The notes beneath the pieces are model-generated. The model did not search any database, was not told the DNA's origin, and saw only the letters and a program-made list of their open reading frames with translations. Positions 9,093 through 21,083 of a stretch of 64,000 bases of DNA are shown one piece after another. Positions within the stretch are counted from its first letter, which is position 1. Every line of letters starts with the position of its first letter. The position numbers and the translations under genes were made by a program. Source of the stretch: Bacillus methanolicus MGA3 (GTDB taxonomy: Bacteria > Bacillota > Bacilli > Bacillales > Cytobacillaceae); NCBI RefSeq assembly GCF_000724485.1, contig NZ_CP007739.1, positions 356,843 to 420,842 of the forward strand, in the 5' to 3' direction.

Positions 9093-12000
9093 ATGAAACA
9101 TTATGGACTACCGAAAGCGCAAGGGCTATATCATCCTGAATTTGAGCATGATGCGTGCGGGATCGGCTTTTATGCTCATTTAAAAGGAAAGCCGTCTCAC
9201 GATATAATAAAAAAAGGTCTTCATATGCTTCGCCAGCTGGAACATCGCGGCGGGCAAGGAAGTGATCCAGAAACCGGCGATGGTGCGGGTATGATGGTAC
9301 AAATTCCACACGAATATTTCCAAGCGGCGTGTGGAAAAATGAACCTTCCGCCGAAAGGACGTTATGGCGTTGGAATGGTATTTTTGCCGGAAGATGAAGA
9401 AAAACGAGCGTATTACGAAACAGAAATAAATAAAATCATTGAAAAAGAAGGGCAGACGTTATTAGGTTGGCGAACTGTACCTGTAAATATCGAAAAACTC
9501 GGAAAACTCGCGAAACAAAGCAAACCGTTTATCCGTCAAGTGTTTATCGCAGCTAGCGACGATATTCAAGAAGAGCTTGCCTTTGAACGAAAATTGTATG
9601 TCATCCGAAAACAAGCGGAAAAGCTTGTTCAAAATAATGAGTGTTATTTTGCCAGCCTCTCAAGTCGGACGATTGTATATAAAGGATTGCTTACACCTGA
9701 GCAATTGGATGAATATTACGTCGAATTGCAGGACGAACGGTTTCAATCAGCATTTGCCCTCGTTCATTCCCGCTTTAGTACGAACACATTTCCTAGCTGG
9801 GAAAGAGCACATCCAAACCGCTATTTAATTCATAATGGTGAAATCAACACACTAAGAGGAAACGTCAATTGGATGATGGCGCGGGAAAAGCAATTCGTAT
9901 CCGAGCTTTTCGGTGAGGATTTGAAAAAAATTACGCCGATTTTAGATATGAACGGAAGCGACTCATCTATTTTAGATAATGCTTTTGAATTTTTCGTCCT
10001 CGCAGGGAGAAAATTGGCACATGCTGCGATGATGCTTATTCCGGAACCATGGTTTTGGGATAACGAAATGGATGATGACAAAAAGGCGTTTTATGAATAC
10101 CATAGTTGCTTAATGGAACCTTGGGACGGTCCAACGGCGATTTCATTTACGGATGGAAAGCAAATCGGTGCGATTTTAGACCGCAATGGTTTAAGACCAG
10201 CGCGTTATTATGTGACAAAAGATGATTACATTATTTTCTCATCTGAAGTCGGTGTCATCGATGTTGAACCAAACAATGTGCTATATAAAGACCGGTTAAG
10301 TCCAGGGAAAATGCTTTTAGTCGATTTAGAACAAGGCCGGATTATTTCTGACCAGGAAATTAAAGAAGAAATTTCCAAAGAAAAACCTTACCGTAAATGG
10401 CTGAACGAACAAATGATTACATTAAATGATCTAGATATACCAGAAGATACGGAGCCGGTCAAAAACCTTGTCACATTGCAAAAAGCGTTTGGCTATACGT
10501 ATGAAGATGTAGAAAAAATGATCATCCCGATGGTGAAAGAAGGAAAAGACCCAACAGGTTCGATGGGAATGGATGCGTCGCTTGCGGTGTTGTCAGACCG
10601 TCCGCAAAGCTTGTTTAACTATTTTAAACAGCTATTTGCCCAAGTCACTAACCCGCCAATTGATGCCATTCGCGAATATATTGTGACATCGACGATGACG
10701 CTTCTCGGCAAAGAAGGAAATATTCTTCATCCTGATGCATCGGCTGCACGCCGTATTTGCTTGGATACACCGATTCTTTCGAATGAAGAACTCGCGGCGT
10801 TAAAGTCAAACCCGTATTCTGAGTTTAAATGTGCGATAATTCCGACATTATTTACCGACGATTTGAAAAAAGCGCTCGACGATCTTTTTGAAAATGCGGA
10901 AAAGGCGATGGAAAACGGTGCGGTGCTTCTAGTATTGTCTGATCGAGGCGTTGACGAACAACATGTCGCAATTCCGACATTGCTTGCCACTAGTGCGCTT
11001 CATCAATACTTGGTCCGTCAAGGAACACGCACGAACGTAAGCATTATTGTCGAAAGCAGTGAAGCACGGGAAGTTCATCATTTTGCTGCTTTAATTGGAT
11101 ACGGTGCGGATGCGGTAAATCCGTATTTAGCGCTTGAAACAATTCGAAACACTGTGGAAAACGGAATCATTTCGCTTTCCTATCATGAAGCGGTGAATAA
11201 ATATAAAAAGGCGGTTACCGATGGCGTTGTTAAAGTCATGTCGAAAATGGGAATTTCGACGGTGCAAAGCTACCGCGGTGCGCAAATTTTTGAAGCGATC
11301 GGCATCAGTGAAGAAGTGATCGAACAATATTTCACAGGCACGGCATCGCAAATCGGAGGTATCGGGTTGGATGAAATTGCCAAAGAGGCAAAAATGCGCC
11401 ACGCAGCTGCTTTCCAAACGTCATACAAAGATGATGTATTAGATCCGGGCAGTGAACTGCAATGGAGACGGAATGGAGAACATCACGCATTCAATCCGAA
11501 AACGATTCATATGCTTCAATGGGCGTGCCGGAAAAACGACTATAAGCTGTTTAAAGAATATTCGAGATTAGCAAACGAAGAACAAATGACCTTTTTGCGA
11601 AATGTGTTTGAATTTGATGAAACAAGAACTCCGGTTCCGATTGAGGAAGTCGAGCCGGTTGAATCGATCGTGCGCCGCTTTAAAACAGGAGCGATGTCCT
11701 TCGGTTCGTTAAGCAAAGAAGCGCATGAATCGCTTGCCATCGCAATGAACCGCATAGGCGGAAAAAGCAACAGCGGTGAGGGTGGAGAAGATCCGAGCCG
11801 CTACGTGCCAGATGAAAACGGAGATCTGCGCAGAAGTGCGATCAAGCAAATCGCTTCCGGTCGCTTTGGTGTAAAAAGCCATTATTTAGTCAATGCCGAT
11901 GAATTGCAAATCAAAATGGCACAAGGAGCAAAACCTGGCGAAGGTGGACAACTTCCTGCCAATAAAGTGTATCCATGGGTTGGAAAGGTGCGTGGATCGA

Positions 12001-13655
12001 CGCCTGGAGTAGAATTGATTTCTCCACCTCCGCATCATGATATTTATTCGATTGAAGACTTGGCACAGCTTATTTTTGATTTGAAAAACGCCAATAGAGA
12101 TGCTCGGATTAGCGTGAAACTTGTTTCAAAAACAGGAGTCGGTACGATTGCGGCCGGAGTCGCGAAAGGAAGTGCGGACGTTATTGTCATAAGCGGTTAT
12201 GACGGCGGTACTGGTGCTTCGCCAAAAACGAGCATTAAGCATGCCGGTCTTCCGTGGGAGCTAGGTCTTGCGGAAACACACCAAACATTAATGTTAAATG
12301 GTTTACGTGACCGGGTTGTGCTTGAAACAGACGGTAAATTAATGACTGGCCGCGATGTGGTGATGGCCGCATTGTTTGGCGCCGAAGAATTCGGTTTTGC
12401 GACAGCTCCGCTTGTCGTTTTAGGATGCGTGATGATGCGGGCATGCCATCTTGATACATGTCCGGTTGGCGTGGCGACGCAAAATCCAGAGCTTCGCAAA
12501 AAGTTTATGGGAAAACCGGAACACGTGATCAACTTCATGTATTTCGTAGCTCAAGAAATGCGTGAAATTATGGCACAGCTTGGTTTCCGCACGGTGGACG
12601 AAATGGTTGGAAGAGTCGACGTCTTAAAAGTAAGCGAGCGTGCGAAAAAACATTGGAAAGCGAAGCATTTGGATATGTCGCGTTTGCTTTACCAAGTAGA
12701 CGGTCCTCGGACATTTGCTCGTCCGCAGCAGCATAAAATCGAACAAACTCTTGATTACAATAAAATTTTGCCTGCAGTCGAGCCTGCGCTTGAGCGAAAA
12801 GAAAAAGTCGAGCTGCAACTTTCTATTCGAAATGTTGATCGCGACGCCGGAACGATTACGGGAAGCGAAATTTCGAAACGATATGGAGAAGAAGGGCTGC
12901 CGGAAGATACGATTCAGCTTCATTTCACAGGATCTGCTGGACAAAGCTTTGCTGCTTTCGTTCCAAAAGGAATGACGATGACGCTTGTTGGCGATGCAAA
13001 CGACTATATCGGAAAAGGGCTGTCAGGCGGAAAAGTGATCGTCCACCCGCCAGAAGAGGCATCGTTTGCTTCTGCGGATAACGTCATTATCGGCAACGTC
13101 GCTTTCTATGGGGCAACGAGCGGAGAAGCATATATTCGAGGACGTGCAGGCGAACGGTTCTGTGTTCGAAACAGCGGCGTGAACGCTGTCGTTGAAGGCG
13201 TCGGTGATCACGGCTGTGAGTATATGACAGGAGGCCGTGTTGTAATCCTTGGTTTCGTCGGGAAAAACTTTGCGGCGGGAATGTCCGGAGGAATCGCTTA
13301 TGTGTTGGCCGATGATGAAAACGAATGGCAAAGGACAGCAAATAAAGAATTAGTGCTGTTCGAACGTCTTGAAGATGAAGAAGAAATTAGCGAAGTGCAT
13401 CAAATGATTTCAAAACATTATCAATATACTGGAAGCAGAAAAGCTTCACATATTTTAGCACATTGGGAAAAGTATACAGAAAAATTTGTGAAAGTTATTC
13501 CAAGAAACTACAAATTGATGATCGAAACCATAAAAGCGATGGAACAATCCGGGCTTTCTCAAGATGAGGCGATGATGGCTGCTTTCGAAGCAGTTGCAAA
13601 ACGAAAACAAGCTGCGGTAAACGAACAATTCGCATTACAAGCGGTCGCTAAATAA
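9093..13655 (+). CDS. gltA: glutamate synthase (NADPH) large subunit
   Basis: A 1520-residue protein. It transfers the amide of glutamine to 2-oxoglutarate, giving two glutamates, and works with GltB. Cys22 (DACGIGF) is the N-terminal nucleophile exposed by propeptide removal. Next come the class II amidotransferase domain ([17 protein letters not shown]), the FMN-binding synthase domain ([27 protein letters not shown]), the 3Fe-4S cysteines (CHLDTCPVG) and the C-terminal beta-helix. I start at MKHYGLPK because GGGAGGGAAG precedes it; the upstream extension to 9027 crosses the promoter. Full length and apparently intact, with gltB 50 bases downstream. Confidence 0.96.
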   Translation: MKHYGLPKAQGLYHPEFEHDACGIGFYAHLKGKPSHDIIKKGLHMLRQLEHRGGQGSDPETGDGAGMMVQIPHEYFQAACGKMNLPPKGRYGVGMVFLPEDEEKRAYYETEINKIIEKEGQTLLGWRTVPVNIEKLGKLAKQSKPFIRQVFIAASDDIQEELAFERKLYVIRKQAEKLVQNNECYFASLSSRTIVYKGLLTPEQLDEYYVELQDERFQSAFALVHSRFSTNTFPSWERAHPNRYLIHNGEINTLRGNVNWMMAREKQFVSELFGEDLKKITPILDMNGSDSSILDNAFEFFVLAGRKLAHAAMMLIPEPWFWDNEMDDDKKAFYEYHSCLMEPWDGPTAISFTDGKQIGAILDRNGLRPARYYVTKDDYIIFSSEVGVIDVEPNNVLYKDRLSPGKMLLVDLEQGRIISDQEIKEEISKEKPYRKWLNEQMITLNDLDIPEDTEPVKNLVTLQKAFGYTYEDVEKMIIPMVKEGKDPTGSMGMDASLAVLSDRPQSLFNYFKQLFAQVTNPPIDAIREYIVTSTMTLLGKEGNILHPDASAARRICLDTPILSNEELAALKSNPYSEFKCAIIPTLFTDDLKKALDDLFENAEKAMENGAVLLVLSDRGVDEQHVAIPTLLATSALHQYLVRQGTRTNVSIIVESSEAREVHHFAALIGYGADAVNPYLALETIRNTVENGIISLSYHEAVNKYKKAVTDGVVKVMSKMGISTVQSYRGAQIFEAIGISEEVIEQYFTGTASQIGGIGLDEIAKEAKMRHAAAFQTSYKDDVLDPGSELQWRRNGEHHAFNPKTIHMLQWACRKNDYKLFKEYSRLANEEQMTFLRNVFEFDETRTPVPIEEVEPVESIVRRFKTGAMSFGSLSKEAHESLAIAMNRIGGKSNSGEGGEDPSRYVPDENGDLRRSAIKQIASGRFGVKSHYLVNADELQIKMAQGAKPGEGGQLPANKVYPWVGKVRGSTPGVELISPPPHHDIYSIEDLAQLIFDLKNANRDARISVKLVSKTGVGTIAAGVAKGSADVIVISGYDGGTGASPKTSIKHAGLPWELGLAETHQTLMLNGLRDRVVLETDGKLMTGRDVVMAALFGAEEFGFATAPLVVLGCVMMRACHLDTCPVGVATQNPELRKKFMGKPEHVINFMYFVAQEMREIMAQLGFRTVDEMVGRVDVLKVSERAKKHWKAKHLDMSRLLYQVDGPRTFARPQQHKIEQTLDYNKILPAVEPALERKEKVELQLSIRNVDRDAGTITGSEISKRYGEEGLPEDTIQLHFTGSAGQSFAAFVPKGMTMTLVGDANDYIGKGLSGGKVIVHPPEEASFASADNVIIGNVAFYGATSGEAYIRGRAGERFCVRNSGVNAVVEGVGDHGCEYMTGGRVVILGFVGKNFAAGMSGGIAYVLADDENEWQRTANKELVLFERLEDEEEISEVHQMISKHYQYTGSRKASHILAHWEKYTEKFVKVIPRNYKLMIETIKAMEQSGLSQDEAMMAAFEAVAKRKQAAVNEQFALQAVAK

Positions 13656-13705
13656 AACGATTGTTTTCTCGATCATCTTTTCGTGAAGAGGAGGGTGAAA
13701 CACAA

Positions 13706-15187
13706 ATGGGAAAAGTAACAGGATTTATGGAATATACTCGCGAAGAAGAAACGAAACGTGGCCCTCTTTCTCGCCTGGAGGATTGGAAAGAATATACGGT
13801 TCCGTTTTCCGATGAAACGCTCGCAAGACAAGGTGCCCGCTGCATGGACTGCGGGACCCCGTTTTGCCATATGGGACTGGAGTTGAACGGCTTAACATCA
13901 GGTTGTCCGATTCATAATTTAATCCCGGAATGGAACGATTTAGTGTACCGAGGCAGATGGAAGGAAGCACTTGAGCGGCTGTTGAAAACGAACAACTTCC
14001 CGGAATTCACCGGAAGGGTTTGCCCTGCGCCTTGTGAAGGTTCCTGTACGGTAGCGATCTCCGACCCGGCAGTCGCCATCAAAGGAATCGAGAGGGCGAT
14101 TATTGATAAAGGATTTGCTGAAGGATGGATTCAGCCGCGAATTCCGCAAATACGAACAGGAAAAAAAGTGGCGATTGTCGGTTCTGGGCCTGCTGGTCTT
14201 GCTTGCGCCGACCAGCTTAATCAAGCTGGCCATTCGGTAACTGTGTACGAGCGGGCCGATCGTGTCGGTGGATTATTAATGTATGGCATACCAAATATGA
14301 AACTCGAAAAAGAAATTGTCGAGCGGAGAGTTCGACTTTTAGAACAAGAAGGGATTACGTTCGTAACAAATACCGAAGTTGGAAAAGATATCACAGCCGA
14401 AGAGCTGCGTTCCCAATATGACGCCGTCGTATTATGCATCGGTGCGCAAAAACAACGAGACCTTGCGATTGAAGGAAGAGAGCTTGAAGGCGTTCATTTT
14501 GCGATGGATTATTTAACAGGTGTAACGAAAAGCTTGTTTGACTCGAATTTTGAAGATGGCAACTTCATTGATGCGAAAGATAAGCATGTCATTGTAATCG
14601 GCGGCGGAGATACGGGTGCTGACAGTGTTGCCGTTGCTTTGCGGCAAAAATGCAAAAGCGTTGTGCAGTTTGGCAAGCACCCGGCATTGCCGAAAGAACG
14701 GTCGGATAATAATCCGTGGCCGCAGTATCCGCTTGTATTTACACTTGATTACGCATATGAAGAATCGAAAGCGAAATTCGGTACTGACCCTCGGCAATAT
14801 TGTATTCAGACGAAAAAGATTGTTGGCGATGAACATGGACGGGTCAAAGAACTTCATACGATTCAAATGGAAAAAATTATCGATGAAAATGGCAATGCGA
14901 TATTTAATGAAATTCCTGGCACCGAAAAAGTTTGGCCATGCGATTTAGTATTTATTGCCATCGGTTTTGAAGGTCCAGAGCAGCCTGTTTTGCATCAATT
15001 CGGCGTCGAAACCGTCAACAAAAAAGTAAAAGCACCATACGGCAAATACACAACAAACGTCGAAGGAGTATTTGCAGCTGGAGATGCTCGCAGAGGCCAA
15101 AGCCTAATCGTTTGGGCGATTCATGAAGGTCGGGAAGCAGCGAGAGAAGTGGATCGATTCTTGATGGGAACAACGAATTTGCCGTAA
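13706..15187 (+). CDS. gltB: glutamate synthase small subunit
   Basis: A 493-residue flavoprotein that takes electrons from NADPH and passes them through Fe-S clusters to GltA. The N-terminal cysteine motifs ([25 protein letters not shown]) bind 4Fe-4S clusters. Two dinucleotide folds follow ([17 protein letters not shown] for [16 protein letters not shown] for NADPH). The end motif [16 protein letters not shown] is typical. I start at MGKVTGF behind GGAGGGTG; the frame is open to 13661. It is in an operon with gltA and ends at a strong terminator. Confidence 0.95.
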   Translation: MGKVTGFMEYTREEETKRGPLSRLEDWKEYTVPFSDETLARQGARCMDCGTPFCHMGLELNGLTSGCPIHNLIPEWNDLVYRGRWKEALERLLKTNNFPEFTGRVCPAPCEGSCTVAISDPAVAIKGIERAIIDKGFAEGWIQPRIPQIRTGKKVAIVGSGPAGLACADQLNQAGHSVTVYERADRVGGLLMYGIPNMKLEKEIVERRVRLLEQEGITFVTNTEVGKDITAEELRSQYDAVVLCIGAQKQRDLAIEGRELEGVHFAMDYLTGVTKSLFDSNFEDGNFIDAKDKHVIVIGGGDTGADSVAVALRQKCKSVVQFGKHPALPKERSDNNPWPQYPLVFTLDYAYEESKAKFGTDPRQYCIQTKKIVGDEHGRVKELHTIQMEKIIDENGNAIFNEIPGTEKVWPCDLVFIAIGFEGPEQPVLHQFGVETVNKKVKAPYGKYTTNVEGVFAAGDARRGQSLIVWAIHEGREAAREVDRFLMGTTNLP

Positions 15188-15191
15188 TGAG

Positions 15192-15234
15192 AAATTCCTC
15201 TTGAAAACAAATTGTTTTCAAGAGGAATTTTTTT
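15192..15234 (+). terminator. gltAB terminator
   Basis: A 17-bp stem (AATTCCTCTTGAAAACA and its complement) with a 3-base loop and a run of T. Confidence 0.92.
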
Positions 15235-15844
15235 AATGTAAGGGTACAGGTAAATTTACATAATATAATTTACCAAAGAACCCCAAAGGAACTGCTGAAA
15301 TATGGTTGGAAAGATGTAACTCCAGATGGGATAAGAAAAATACAAACTCAAGAGAGTCGAGTGAAATGAATAATAAAACGGTTAAATTTGTTTTGAAAGG
15401 TGAAGAGGATGTGAAATTTTTTACAGTTCAAGCTGTAGAAGTAGATTTTATAAAATTAGGTTAACATATTTTCATTAAATGTGAAAAAACCTTGAATGAG
15501 TGTATATCATTCATTTAAGGTTTTTTAGCTGTAATAGCAGGTTCCGAATCTATCACTTCCACTTATCCGTTATCACGATAGGAGTAGTAGAAGGGTTAAT
15601 CCTCTAATGAGGTGCAAAAATATTGATGTCCAATACTTTACAAATCAGTTCTAACGTTTCGAAGTATACACTATTCTGAACGGTAAGAACCATATGTACA
15701 TTGAATAACATTTAAATGATTTATTTGTTATAAAATACTAAATTTAACAAAAATGTTACAATTATACAATTTATATTGATTTAAAGTGGTAAACAATGTG
15801 AAAATAAATGTAGTGTTAATTATTGATAGAAAGGAGGTGAAATA
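15235..15844. other. gap with a degraded gene end and a terminator
   Basis: Between 15270 and 15370 one frame reads like the tail of a protein (ELLKYGWKDVTPDGIRKIQ) without a start. A 32-codon frame at 15366-15464 (MNNKTVKFVLKGEEDVKFF) has no SD. A hairpin (CCTTGAATGA/TCATTCATTTAAGG plus T-run) at 15484-15526 ends this relic. The AT-rich end (15700-15830) should hold the promoter of the surface operon. Confidence 0.4.
15484..15526 (+). terminator. terminator behind a gene relic
   Basis: AAAAAACCTTGAATGA pairs with TCATTCATTTAAGGTTTTTT around a short loop. Confidence 0.75.
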
Positions 15845-17788
15845 GTGCGTAAAGGCTTGACGTATGTATTATCCACTTGCCTTATTTTAGGGTTTCCTAC
15901 TATAACTCAAGCCCAGGAATTGGGTGGATCTAAAGAATCCGTGGAGCCTTTAATAAAGAACGAGAGGGTTACATATCCGCTAAATAGGTTGGATTCTGAA
16001 AAAGTAGATACTCAGGGAAGCTATAATCTGAATCTAGCATCTGATCTTCCAGCAGCAGATGCGCCATTCACATCTACTAATGGTGGCAACGCAGAAAGAT
16101 TAACGGGAGAAAGTCAATCATCGGAAGGACAAGTCGCCGAATCTAAATCGAATGTTTCAGGCGAGTTAGAAAAAGAAATTGCTGAAAAATCCGTTGAAAA
16201 CAAGGGCGAGCTTTCCGTTAAACCAAGCAAGGAAATGCTCCAAAAAGAGAATAAAGGAGCATTAAATACAAACAAACTCCCTGCTAAAGATAATAAAAAA
16301 GTTACCCCATCCTTAAGTCTAGGCATTGGGGGATTAAACATTAATATCTTTGGAGAAAAACGTTTACTTGGAATTGGATTAGGTTTACCGGTTGCAGGAA
16401 ATGTAAACGCAAACATTTTAGGACAAACGAAAGCAAGCTCTACAGAAGAACAATCTACTCGTCGTACCTTGTTAGGGGTGGACATAACACTAGTAGGCGA
16501 TGCCCACGTAGGAGTGTTAGAAGGCGGAAAAGTTCTTCGTAATGATGGAGAAGAACGTAATGGCGGACTAGCGGTTGTAGAATTGGACAATATGTTTGGG
16601 AAAACACATGTAGGAGTAGCTGAAGCTCGCGAACAAATATCTGGAAATATAAATAAATTTCAAAGCGGATTGTTGTTGGCGGGATTGAAGGATACTCCTT
16701 TTGGGGACGCCAATTTTGGAGTAGCCGAGTTCAATAAAGTGGAAGCCCCAGACTATAAAGAAGTACAGACCGGCTTAGTCATAGCTGATGTCAATAACAC
16801 TCCTTTAGGAGACGGTCACCTTGGAATAGCTGAAGTGAAAAAGGTTGAAACACCTGATTATAACGAATTTAATTCCGGGCTAATTATAGGTGATGTCACA
16901 AACACGCATCTAGGAAATGCACATTTAGGGCTCATTGAATATAAACAAACAGAAACAGACGGATATAAATCTTCTAATGGTGGATTAGTGATTGGGGACA
17001 TTAAAGATTCACCGATAATAAATGATTCGCATATTGGTATAGGTGAATTTCAACAAGTAGAGAAAAAGGATCCTGCCCCAACACAAGAAAAACCAAAAGA
17101 GGAACCAAAACAGGAAGAACAACCTGATACGAAGCCGGTAGAGGGCAATCCTGGAAATGGAAGTACTCAACCAGGAAATTCAGATCAACCAATTAACCCA
17201 GATCAACAAAGCAATCCAGATCAACCAAGTGATTGTGTGAATCCTGGTCAATTGCCACCATCTACACCGGTTAATGATGGTAGCCAAGAACAACCAGGTA
17301 AGGCAACTTCACCAAAAACAGGAGATAACGCGGTTGAAAACCCGGCAGATATTCATGAGAATACAAAGGTTAACGAAACACAACTTGCTAATGATCAAGA
17401 GATAAATGATCCTGTAGCAAAGCTTATTAAGGAATTAACTGATGCAGGAAATAAAATAATTCTCAATCAGTCAAATTCTGATGACTTGAGTCAAATAAAA
17501 AATGTATTGGATGAAGAACAAAAAAATAGAAATCATCCATTAAGTTCACAAATGATTACAGTATCTACTTCTACGGGTTCGACTAGTAGCGGATCATCAG
17601 CAAATGGTTCATCGGGTTCTACTGGTTCAAGCGGAGGATCTGGAATAGCAGCTTATCTTGATTATGCATATACCGATTACATAGAATTAAATAACCAAGT
17701 GAACTATGTTCTGGATGAGTTATCAGATCAATGGATGAAAGATCCGCCAGTACAACCACCGAAATCTTCCTTCTTCTTAGCCGCATAA
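15845..17788 (+). CDS. secreted repeat protein of the surface locus
   Basis: A 647-residue protein from a GTG start behind AAAGGAGGTGA. Residues 1-23 are a signal peptide (cleavage near TQAQE). After a low-complexity charged stretch, residues about 212-405 hold six units of 34-37 residues, each with a core like [13 protein letters not shown] or [11 protein letters not shown] and a following [12 protein letters not shown] strand. A Pro/Gln/Asn linker follows, then SPKTGD near residue 490, which resembles a sortase motif but is internal with no hydrophobic tail. The end is a Ser/Gly linker and an acidic helix. The same repeat occurs in the next gene, 29 bases downstream. I do not recognise the repeat family; a surface or matrix role is inferred. 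Confidence 0.75.
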   Translation: MRKGLTYVLSTCLILGFPTITQAQELGGSKESVEPLIKNERVTYPLNRLDSEKVDTQGSYNLNLASDLPAADAPFTSTNGGNAERLTGESQSSEGQVAESKSNVSGELEKEIAEKSVENKGELSVKPSKEMLQKENKGALNTNKLPAKDNKKVTPSLSLGIGGLNINIFGEKRLLGIGLGLPVAGNVNANILGQTKASSTEEQSTRRTLLGVDITLVGDAHVGVLEGGKVLRNDGEERNGGLAVVELDNMFGKTHVGVAEAREQISGNINKFQSGLLLAGLKDTPFGDANFGVAEFNKVEAPDYKEVQTGLVIADVNNTPLGDGHLGIAEVKKVETPDYNEFNSGLIIGDVTNTHLGNAHLGLIEYKQTETDGYKSSNGGLVIGDIKDSPIINDSHIGIGEFQQVEKKDPAPTQEKPKEEPKQEEQPDTKPVEGNPGNGSTQPGNSDQPINPDQQSNPDQPSDCVNPGQLPPSTPVNDGSQEQPGKATSPKTGDNAVENPADIHENTKVNETQLANDQEINDPVAKLIKELTDAGNKIILNQSNSDDLSQIKNVLDEEQKNRNHPLSSQMITVSTSTGSTSSGSSANGSSGSTGSSGGSGIAAYLDYAYTDYIELNNQVNYVLDELSDQWMKDPPVQPPKSSFFLAA

Positions 17789-17817
17789 TAAAAAATCTAA
17801 GAAGAAGGGAATTGAAA

Positions 17818-19272
17818 ATGAATAAAGAGGTTGTTGTAAAATCGTTGAAAAGTATCGTTTATGCAGGGACATTAGTTATTGGCATCTCATTTTTTGGAAA
17901 TTCAGTTGGTGCTGAGGGAGTAAATAATCAAGATGTACAAGCTAAGTCCAATGTTGTAACTCAGCCAGTAGTATCTAATGTACAAGCTCTAACCAATGCT
18001 GTAGTTCAGCCAGTGGTATCCAATGTACAAGCTCTAACTAATGCTGCAACTCAGCAGGTGGAATCAAATGTACAAGCTCTAACTAATGCTGTAAATCAGC
18101 CAGTGGAATCTAAAGAAGTTACAAATACTGCGATTCAATCAGATGAAAATAGCCAGGTAAAAGTAACAAACACAACTAGTGAAAATAATCAAGAGAAGGC
18201 AACAAACACAACTAGCAACGAAGAGTCTATCATTCCAAAAAATCCACCTGTAAAAACAGGGAACCCTGCTAGAAAAGACGAAAATATTAAAAGCGAGAAA
18301 AAAGGTTCTCTTATTAACATTGGTTTAGGTGGAAGTCTTTTAAAGCCAATAACTGGTGATCTCAAGATCGATATCATCGGTGGCAAAAAAGTCGAAACAA
18401 AAGACGGCAACTCTCTTATAACTGGCGGGGTTGTTCAAGCTGATTTAAAAGATTCTGGTTTACTCGGAGATACACATTTGGGTGTGATTGAAGGCACAAA
18501 AATTAAAACAGATGATTACGAATATACACATGGTGCAGTGGCTGATCTTGATATAAAAAAATCGGTAGTTGGAGATGCGCATGTTGGTGTCATTGAAGGT
18601 GAAAAGGTGGAAACTGATGAGTATACATGGAAACATGGTGGCATTGCAATTATAGACACCAAAAACACTCCAGTGCTTGGAGATGTGCACACAGGTATAG
18701 GAGAAATTGAAGATTTTGAAACGAAACAGCCTGCTGCTCCTAATCAATCAGAAGAACCTAAAGATCCAAAACAACCTTGCAACTGTAACCAAGGACAGCC
18801 GGGCAATCCAGGACAGCCAGGCAGCCCAGGACAACCAGGCACCCCAGGACAGCCGGGCAATAATCCAGGACAACCAGGCACCCCAGGACAGCCAGGCAGC
18901 CCAGGACAACCAGGCAACCTAGGACAGCCAGGCAACCCAGGACAGCCAGGCAGCCCAGGACAGCCAGGCAATCCAGGACAGCCAGGCAGCCCAGGACAGT
19001 CTGGCAACCCAGGACAGCCAGGCAACCCAGGACAGCCGGGCAATCCAGGACAGCCAGGCAGCCCAGGACAGCCAGGCAGCCCAGGACAGTCTGGCAACCC
19101 ACAACAACCTGAAAGACCAAGTAAGCAAACTCCTGATATACCTGATAACAATTCTGAAGAAACATTACCTAAAACAGGTTCAGTAATGGATTCTTCTATG
19201 CTTTTACTTACTTCTCTTATGATGATTTTAGTGGGATTCGTTTTAAGGAGATTTAAATCTAACTTAGCTTAA
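17818..19272 (+). CDS. LPXTG-anchored collagen-like surface protein
   Basis: A 484-residue protein from ATG 17818 behind AGAAGGG. Residues 1-35 are a signal peptide. Next come three to four N-terminal repeats around [11 protein letters not shown], then three units of the repeat seen in the upstream gene (TDTHLG-like, [22 protein letters not shown]). About 105 residues of Gly-X-Y follow ([12 protein letters not shown]), which should form a collagen-like triple-helical stalk. The end is a textbook sortase signal: LPKTG, hydrophobic segment [16 protein letters not shown], then RRFK. It should be covalently linked to the cell wall. The partner sortase, at 19367, is frameshifted. Confidence 0.9.
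   Translation: MNKEVVVKSLKSIVYAGTLVIGISFFGNSVGAEGVNNQDVQAKSNVVTQPVVSNVQALTNAVVQPVVSNVQALTNAATQQVESNVQALTNAVNQPVESKEVTNTAIQSDENSQVKVTNTTSENNQEKATNTTSNEESIIPKNPPVKTGNPARKDENIKSEKKGSLINIGLGGSLLKPITGDLKIDIIGGKKVETKDGNSLITGGVVQADLKDSGLLGDTHLGVIEGTKIKTDDYEYTHGAVADLDIKKSVVGDAHVGVIEGEKVETDEYTWKHGGIAIIDTKNTPVLGDVHTGIGEIEDFETKQPAAPNQSEEPKDPKQPCNCNQGQPGNPGQPGSPGQPGTPGQPGNNPGQPGTPGQPGSPGQPGNLGQPGNPGQPGSPGQPGNPGQPGSPGQSGNPGQPGNPGQPGNPGQPGSPGQPGSPGQSGNPQQPERPSKQTPDIPDNNSEETLPKTGSVMDSSMLLLTSLMMILVGFVLRRFKSNLA
18790..19110 (+). repeat. GC-rich tandem repeat encoding the collagen-like stalk
   Basis: Tandem 9- and 18-base units of the form CCAGGACAGCCAGGCAA. Base composition is far above the surroundings, and the antisense strand shows long shadow frames. 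Copy number is likely to vary between strains by slippage. Confidence 0.9.
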
Positions 19273-19323
19273 TAACTGAATTGTACTACTTTCTTTATAC
19301 CAATTGGTAAGAAATTTTTGTAT

Positions 19324-19350
19324 GGAGGGCTGGCCACCCTCCTTTTTTTA
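19324..19350 (+). terminator. terminator between surface gene and sortase
   Basis: GGAGGG/CCCTCC stem with 7-base loop and TTTTTTT. It would lower sortase transcription relative to the surface genes. Confidence 0.8.
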
Positions 19351-19366
19351 GGAAGGGGTTATAACC

Positions 19367-19971
19367 GTGAAAAAGTTAGGTAGTGTGTTTATTGTTATCG
19401 GGATTTTTGTGTTACTTTTTGTTGTGTTTACAAAGGTGAAGACATTTTATGAACAAAAGAAATTAGTAGAAGAATACACTTCGTTGTTCTTTTCAGAACA
19501 ATCTTCTGATGAACCAGAAAAGCCAATAAAAGAAGGACAAGTGATTGGAATTCTAAAAATCCCAAAAATTAATTTAGAAACTCCTATTAAGGAAGGGGCG
19601 CGGCCTGAAGATATAAAATATTCGGTAGGACATTGCCATCCTCAAGCTCTACTTATAATTTGGGGAAGAAGAATCAAAATTTTGTTATCGCTGGTCATCG
19701 TTCTTATACTTATGGAAAGTTTTTTAATCGACTAGATGAATTGCAGAAAGGTGATTATATCATCATTAATGTACAAAACAAAGTACTCACCTATAAGGTA
19801 TTTAATAAAAAGATTGTGAAGCCTACAGAAACTGATATAATTTATCCAATTAAGAATAAGTCAATGGTCACGTTAGTTACGTGTCACCCAAAATATTCGG
19901 ATAAACAAAGGTTGATTGTTTTCGCTGAACTGGAGGCAGAACAAATAAAGGATGGACGGGATAAATTTTAA
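19367..19971 (+). pseudogene. sortase, class D-like, split by a one-base frameshift
   Basis: The first frame (19367 to about 19634) encodes an N-terminal membrane anchor (FIVIGIFVLLFVVF) and the start of the beta-barrel (GILKIPKINLETPI). The other frame, from about 19633 to 19971, carries all catalytic residues: His in VIAGHRSY, Cys in TLVTCHP and Arg in KQRLIVFAE. Inserting one base at SVGH|(L)PSSS rejoins them to about 200 residues, a normal sortase. SD GGAAGGGG precedes ATG. Its substrate would be the LPKTG protein just upstream. As written neither piece can work: the first lacks the active site, the second lacks the anchor. Confidence 0.85.
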
Positions 19972-20330
19972 TGGGATGTATGTCTGTCATAGTCCGAATT
20001 ATATTATTATTTTGTAATTGTTTCACACATTCGTGTGATTGTTCTACATTTGCGAAAAATGGTTTCACATTGTGTTCGGTGCTTGTGGTCAATCCTCAAA
20101 AAACAGGTAATCACAATTTCGATATTAAGATACGATATGCTGCCTAAATTCTACAGGGGACCATATTGTTTAATTTTTTCTAGAACAGATGATGGTGTTA
20201 TGTCACGAAAACAGACACGTTAAACAGAGAGAAAAGCTCTTCTCATGTTTATGCAGCTATTTTTGTTTCGTCAGCGAAGCAAACACAACCGATTCCGTCT
20301 CGTCAACCATTGGATGAGACGGAACGAACA
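19972..20330. other. gap with an inverted repeat before the TnpB relic
   Basis: No intact gene. TTCCGTCTCGTC pairs with GATGAGACGGAA at about 20293-20323 without a T-run. A frame at 20035-20223 has no SD and no motif. Confidence 0.35.
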
Positions 20331-20336
20331 ACATAT

Positions 20337-20444
20337 TGTAGAACCCATCATGATCGAGATATTAACGCAAGCTTAAATCTTAAAAATGAAGCTATAAGGC
20401 TTCTAACCGTCGGTGCGACGGAAAGACTAGCCCTACTAAGATAA
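20337..20444 (+). pseudogene. 3' end of an IS200/IS605-type tnpB
   Basis: The frame ending at TAA 20444 reads HHDRDINASLNLKNEAIR, the conserved C-terminal block of TnpB, with the last RuvC aspartate in DRD and part of the zinc-finger region (Cys before it). Everything upstream of the finger is missing, so only about 35 residues remain. Confidence 0.8.
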
Positions 20445-20545
20445 CTGAGGGTTACTTAGGTGTTCGTAGGAATCTCTCGCTTCAAACAGACCATAAAGGT
20501 CGTTAAGCGGTTAGTAGTTCAAGGTTAGATACAGGTCCTCTGCCA
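20445..20545 (+). mobile_element. right-end remnant of the IS605-type element
   Basis: The sequence following the tnpB stop (GGGTTACTTAGGTGTTCG to GTTCAAGGTTAG) has the structured, non-coding look of IS605 right ends, where the omega RNA overlaps the tnpB 3' end. No left end or tnpA is present. The boundary is approximate. Confidence 0.5.
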
Positions 20546-20833
20546 AGTTTAGGTTTCCAATTTTTCAATTTGTTTTTCAAGTAGTCCTTTAAAAAATCAC
20601 GTTTCTTTCTTCGCCTTTTATCACGATTTTTAATGGAAAGTCACCGCCCTTACGTTTCTGAACAAAGCCAATTAACTTTATTATAACCTCTTCAATCCTA
20701 ATTATCGTAACTTTATTTCAAATAAATGAAAAATATATCTTAAAAATTTAACTCATATAAAAAACTCATGCTATAATAGGTTAAACCATTTGTTTGGATG
20801 ATATTCCCTGCTTGTTCTTTGAGCTTTTTAACA
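20546..20833. other. gap with a possible minus-strand gene relic
   Basis: On the minus strand (about 20720 to 20560) two frames read protein-like (EEVIIKLIGFVQKRKGGDF, then LKDYLKNKLKNWKPKLGRG) with a stop or shift between them and no start codon. I do not recognise them. Confidence 0.3.
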
Positions 20834-20835
20834 AT

Positions 20836-20860
20836 AAAAAAAGACTCTAGAATAGAGTCT
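20836..20860 (-). terminator. csp terminator
   Basis: AGACTCTA/TAGAGTCT stem; the minus strand continues with TTTTTT. Confidence 0.85.
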
Positions 20861-20882
20861 CTTTGTATGTGCTAAATCTACA

Positions 20883-21083
20883 TTAAGCTTTACGGACGTT
20901 TGCAGCTTGAGGTCCGCGAGCGCCTTTTTCAACATCGAATGTAACATCTTGACCTTCTTCAAGTGATTTGAAACCTTCGCCTTGGATCGCTGAGAAATGA
21001 ACGAATACGTCTTCTCCGGCTTCACGTTCGATAAATCCGAAACCTTTTTCTGCATTAAACCATTTTACTTTACCATTTTCCAT
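20883..21083 (-). CDS. csp: cold shock protein
   Basis: A complete 66-residue cold shock domain. It starts [17 protein letters not shown], carrying the RNP1-type KGFGFIE, and has RNP2 VFVHF. It binds single-stranded RNA and DNA and melts mRNA structure. The length is typical of Bacillus CspB/CspC/CspD; the paralogue cannot be assigned. It is monocistronic with an SD (AGGAGG) and a terminator. The AT-rich upstream region may be a long 5' leader as in other csp genes. Confidence 0.95.
   Translation of the reverse strand: MENGKVKWFNAEKGFGFIEREAGEDVFVHFSAIQGEGFKSLEEGQDVTFDVEKGARGPQAANVRKA

Noticed and set aside
18707-19165. Long antisense and offset frames rich in Gly/Cys/Pro/Leu
   Set aside because: They are shadows of the collagen-like repeat; no SD, and composition follows the repeat unit.
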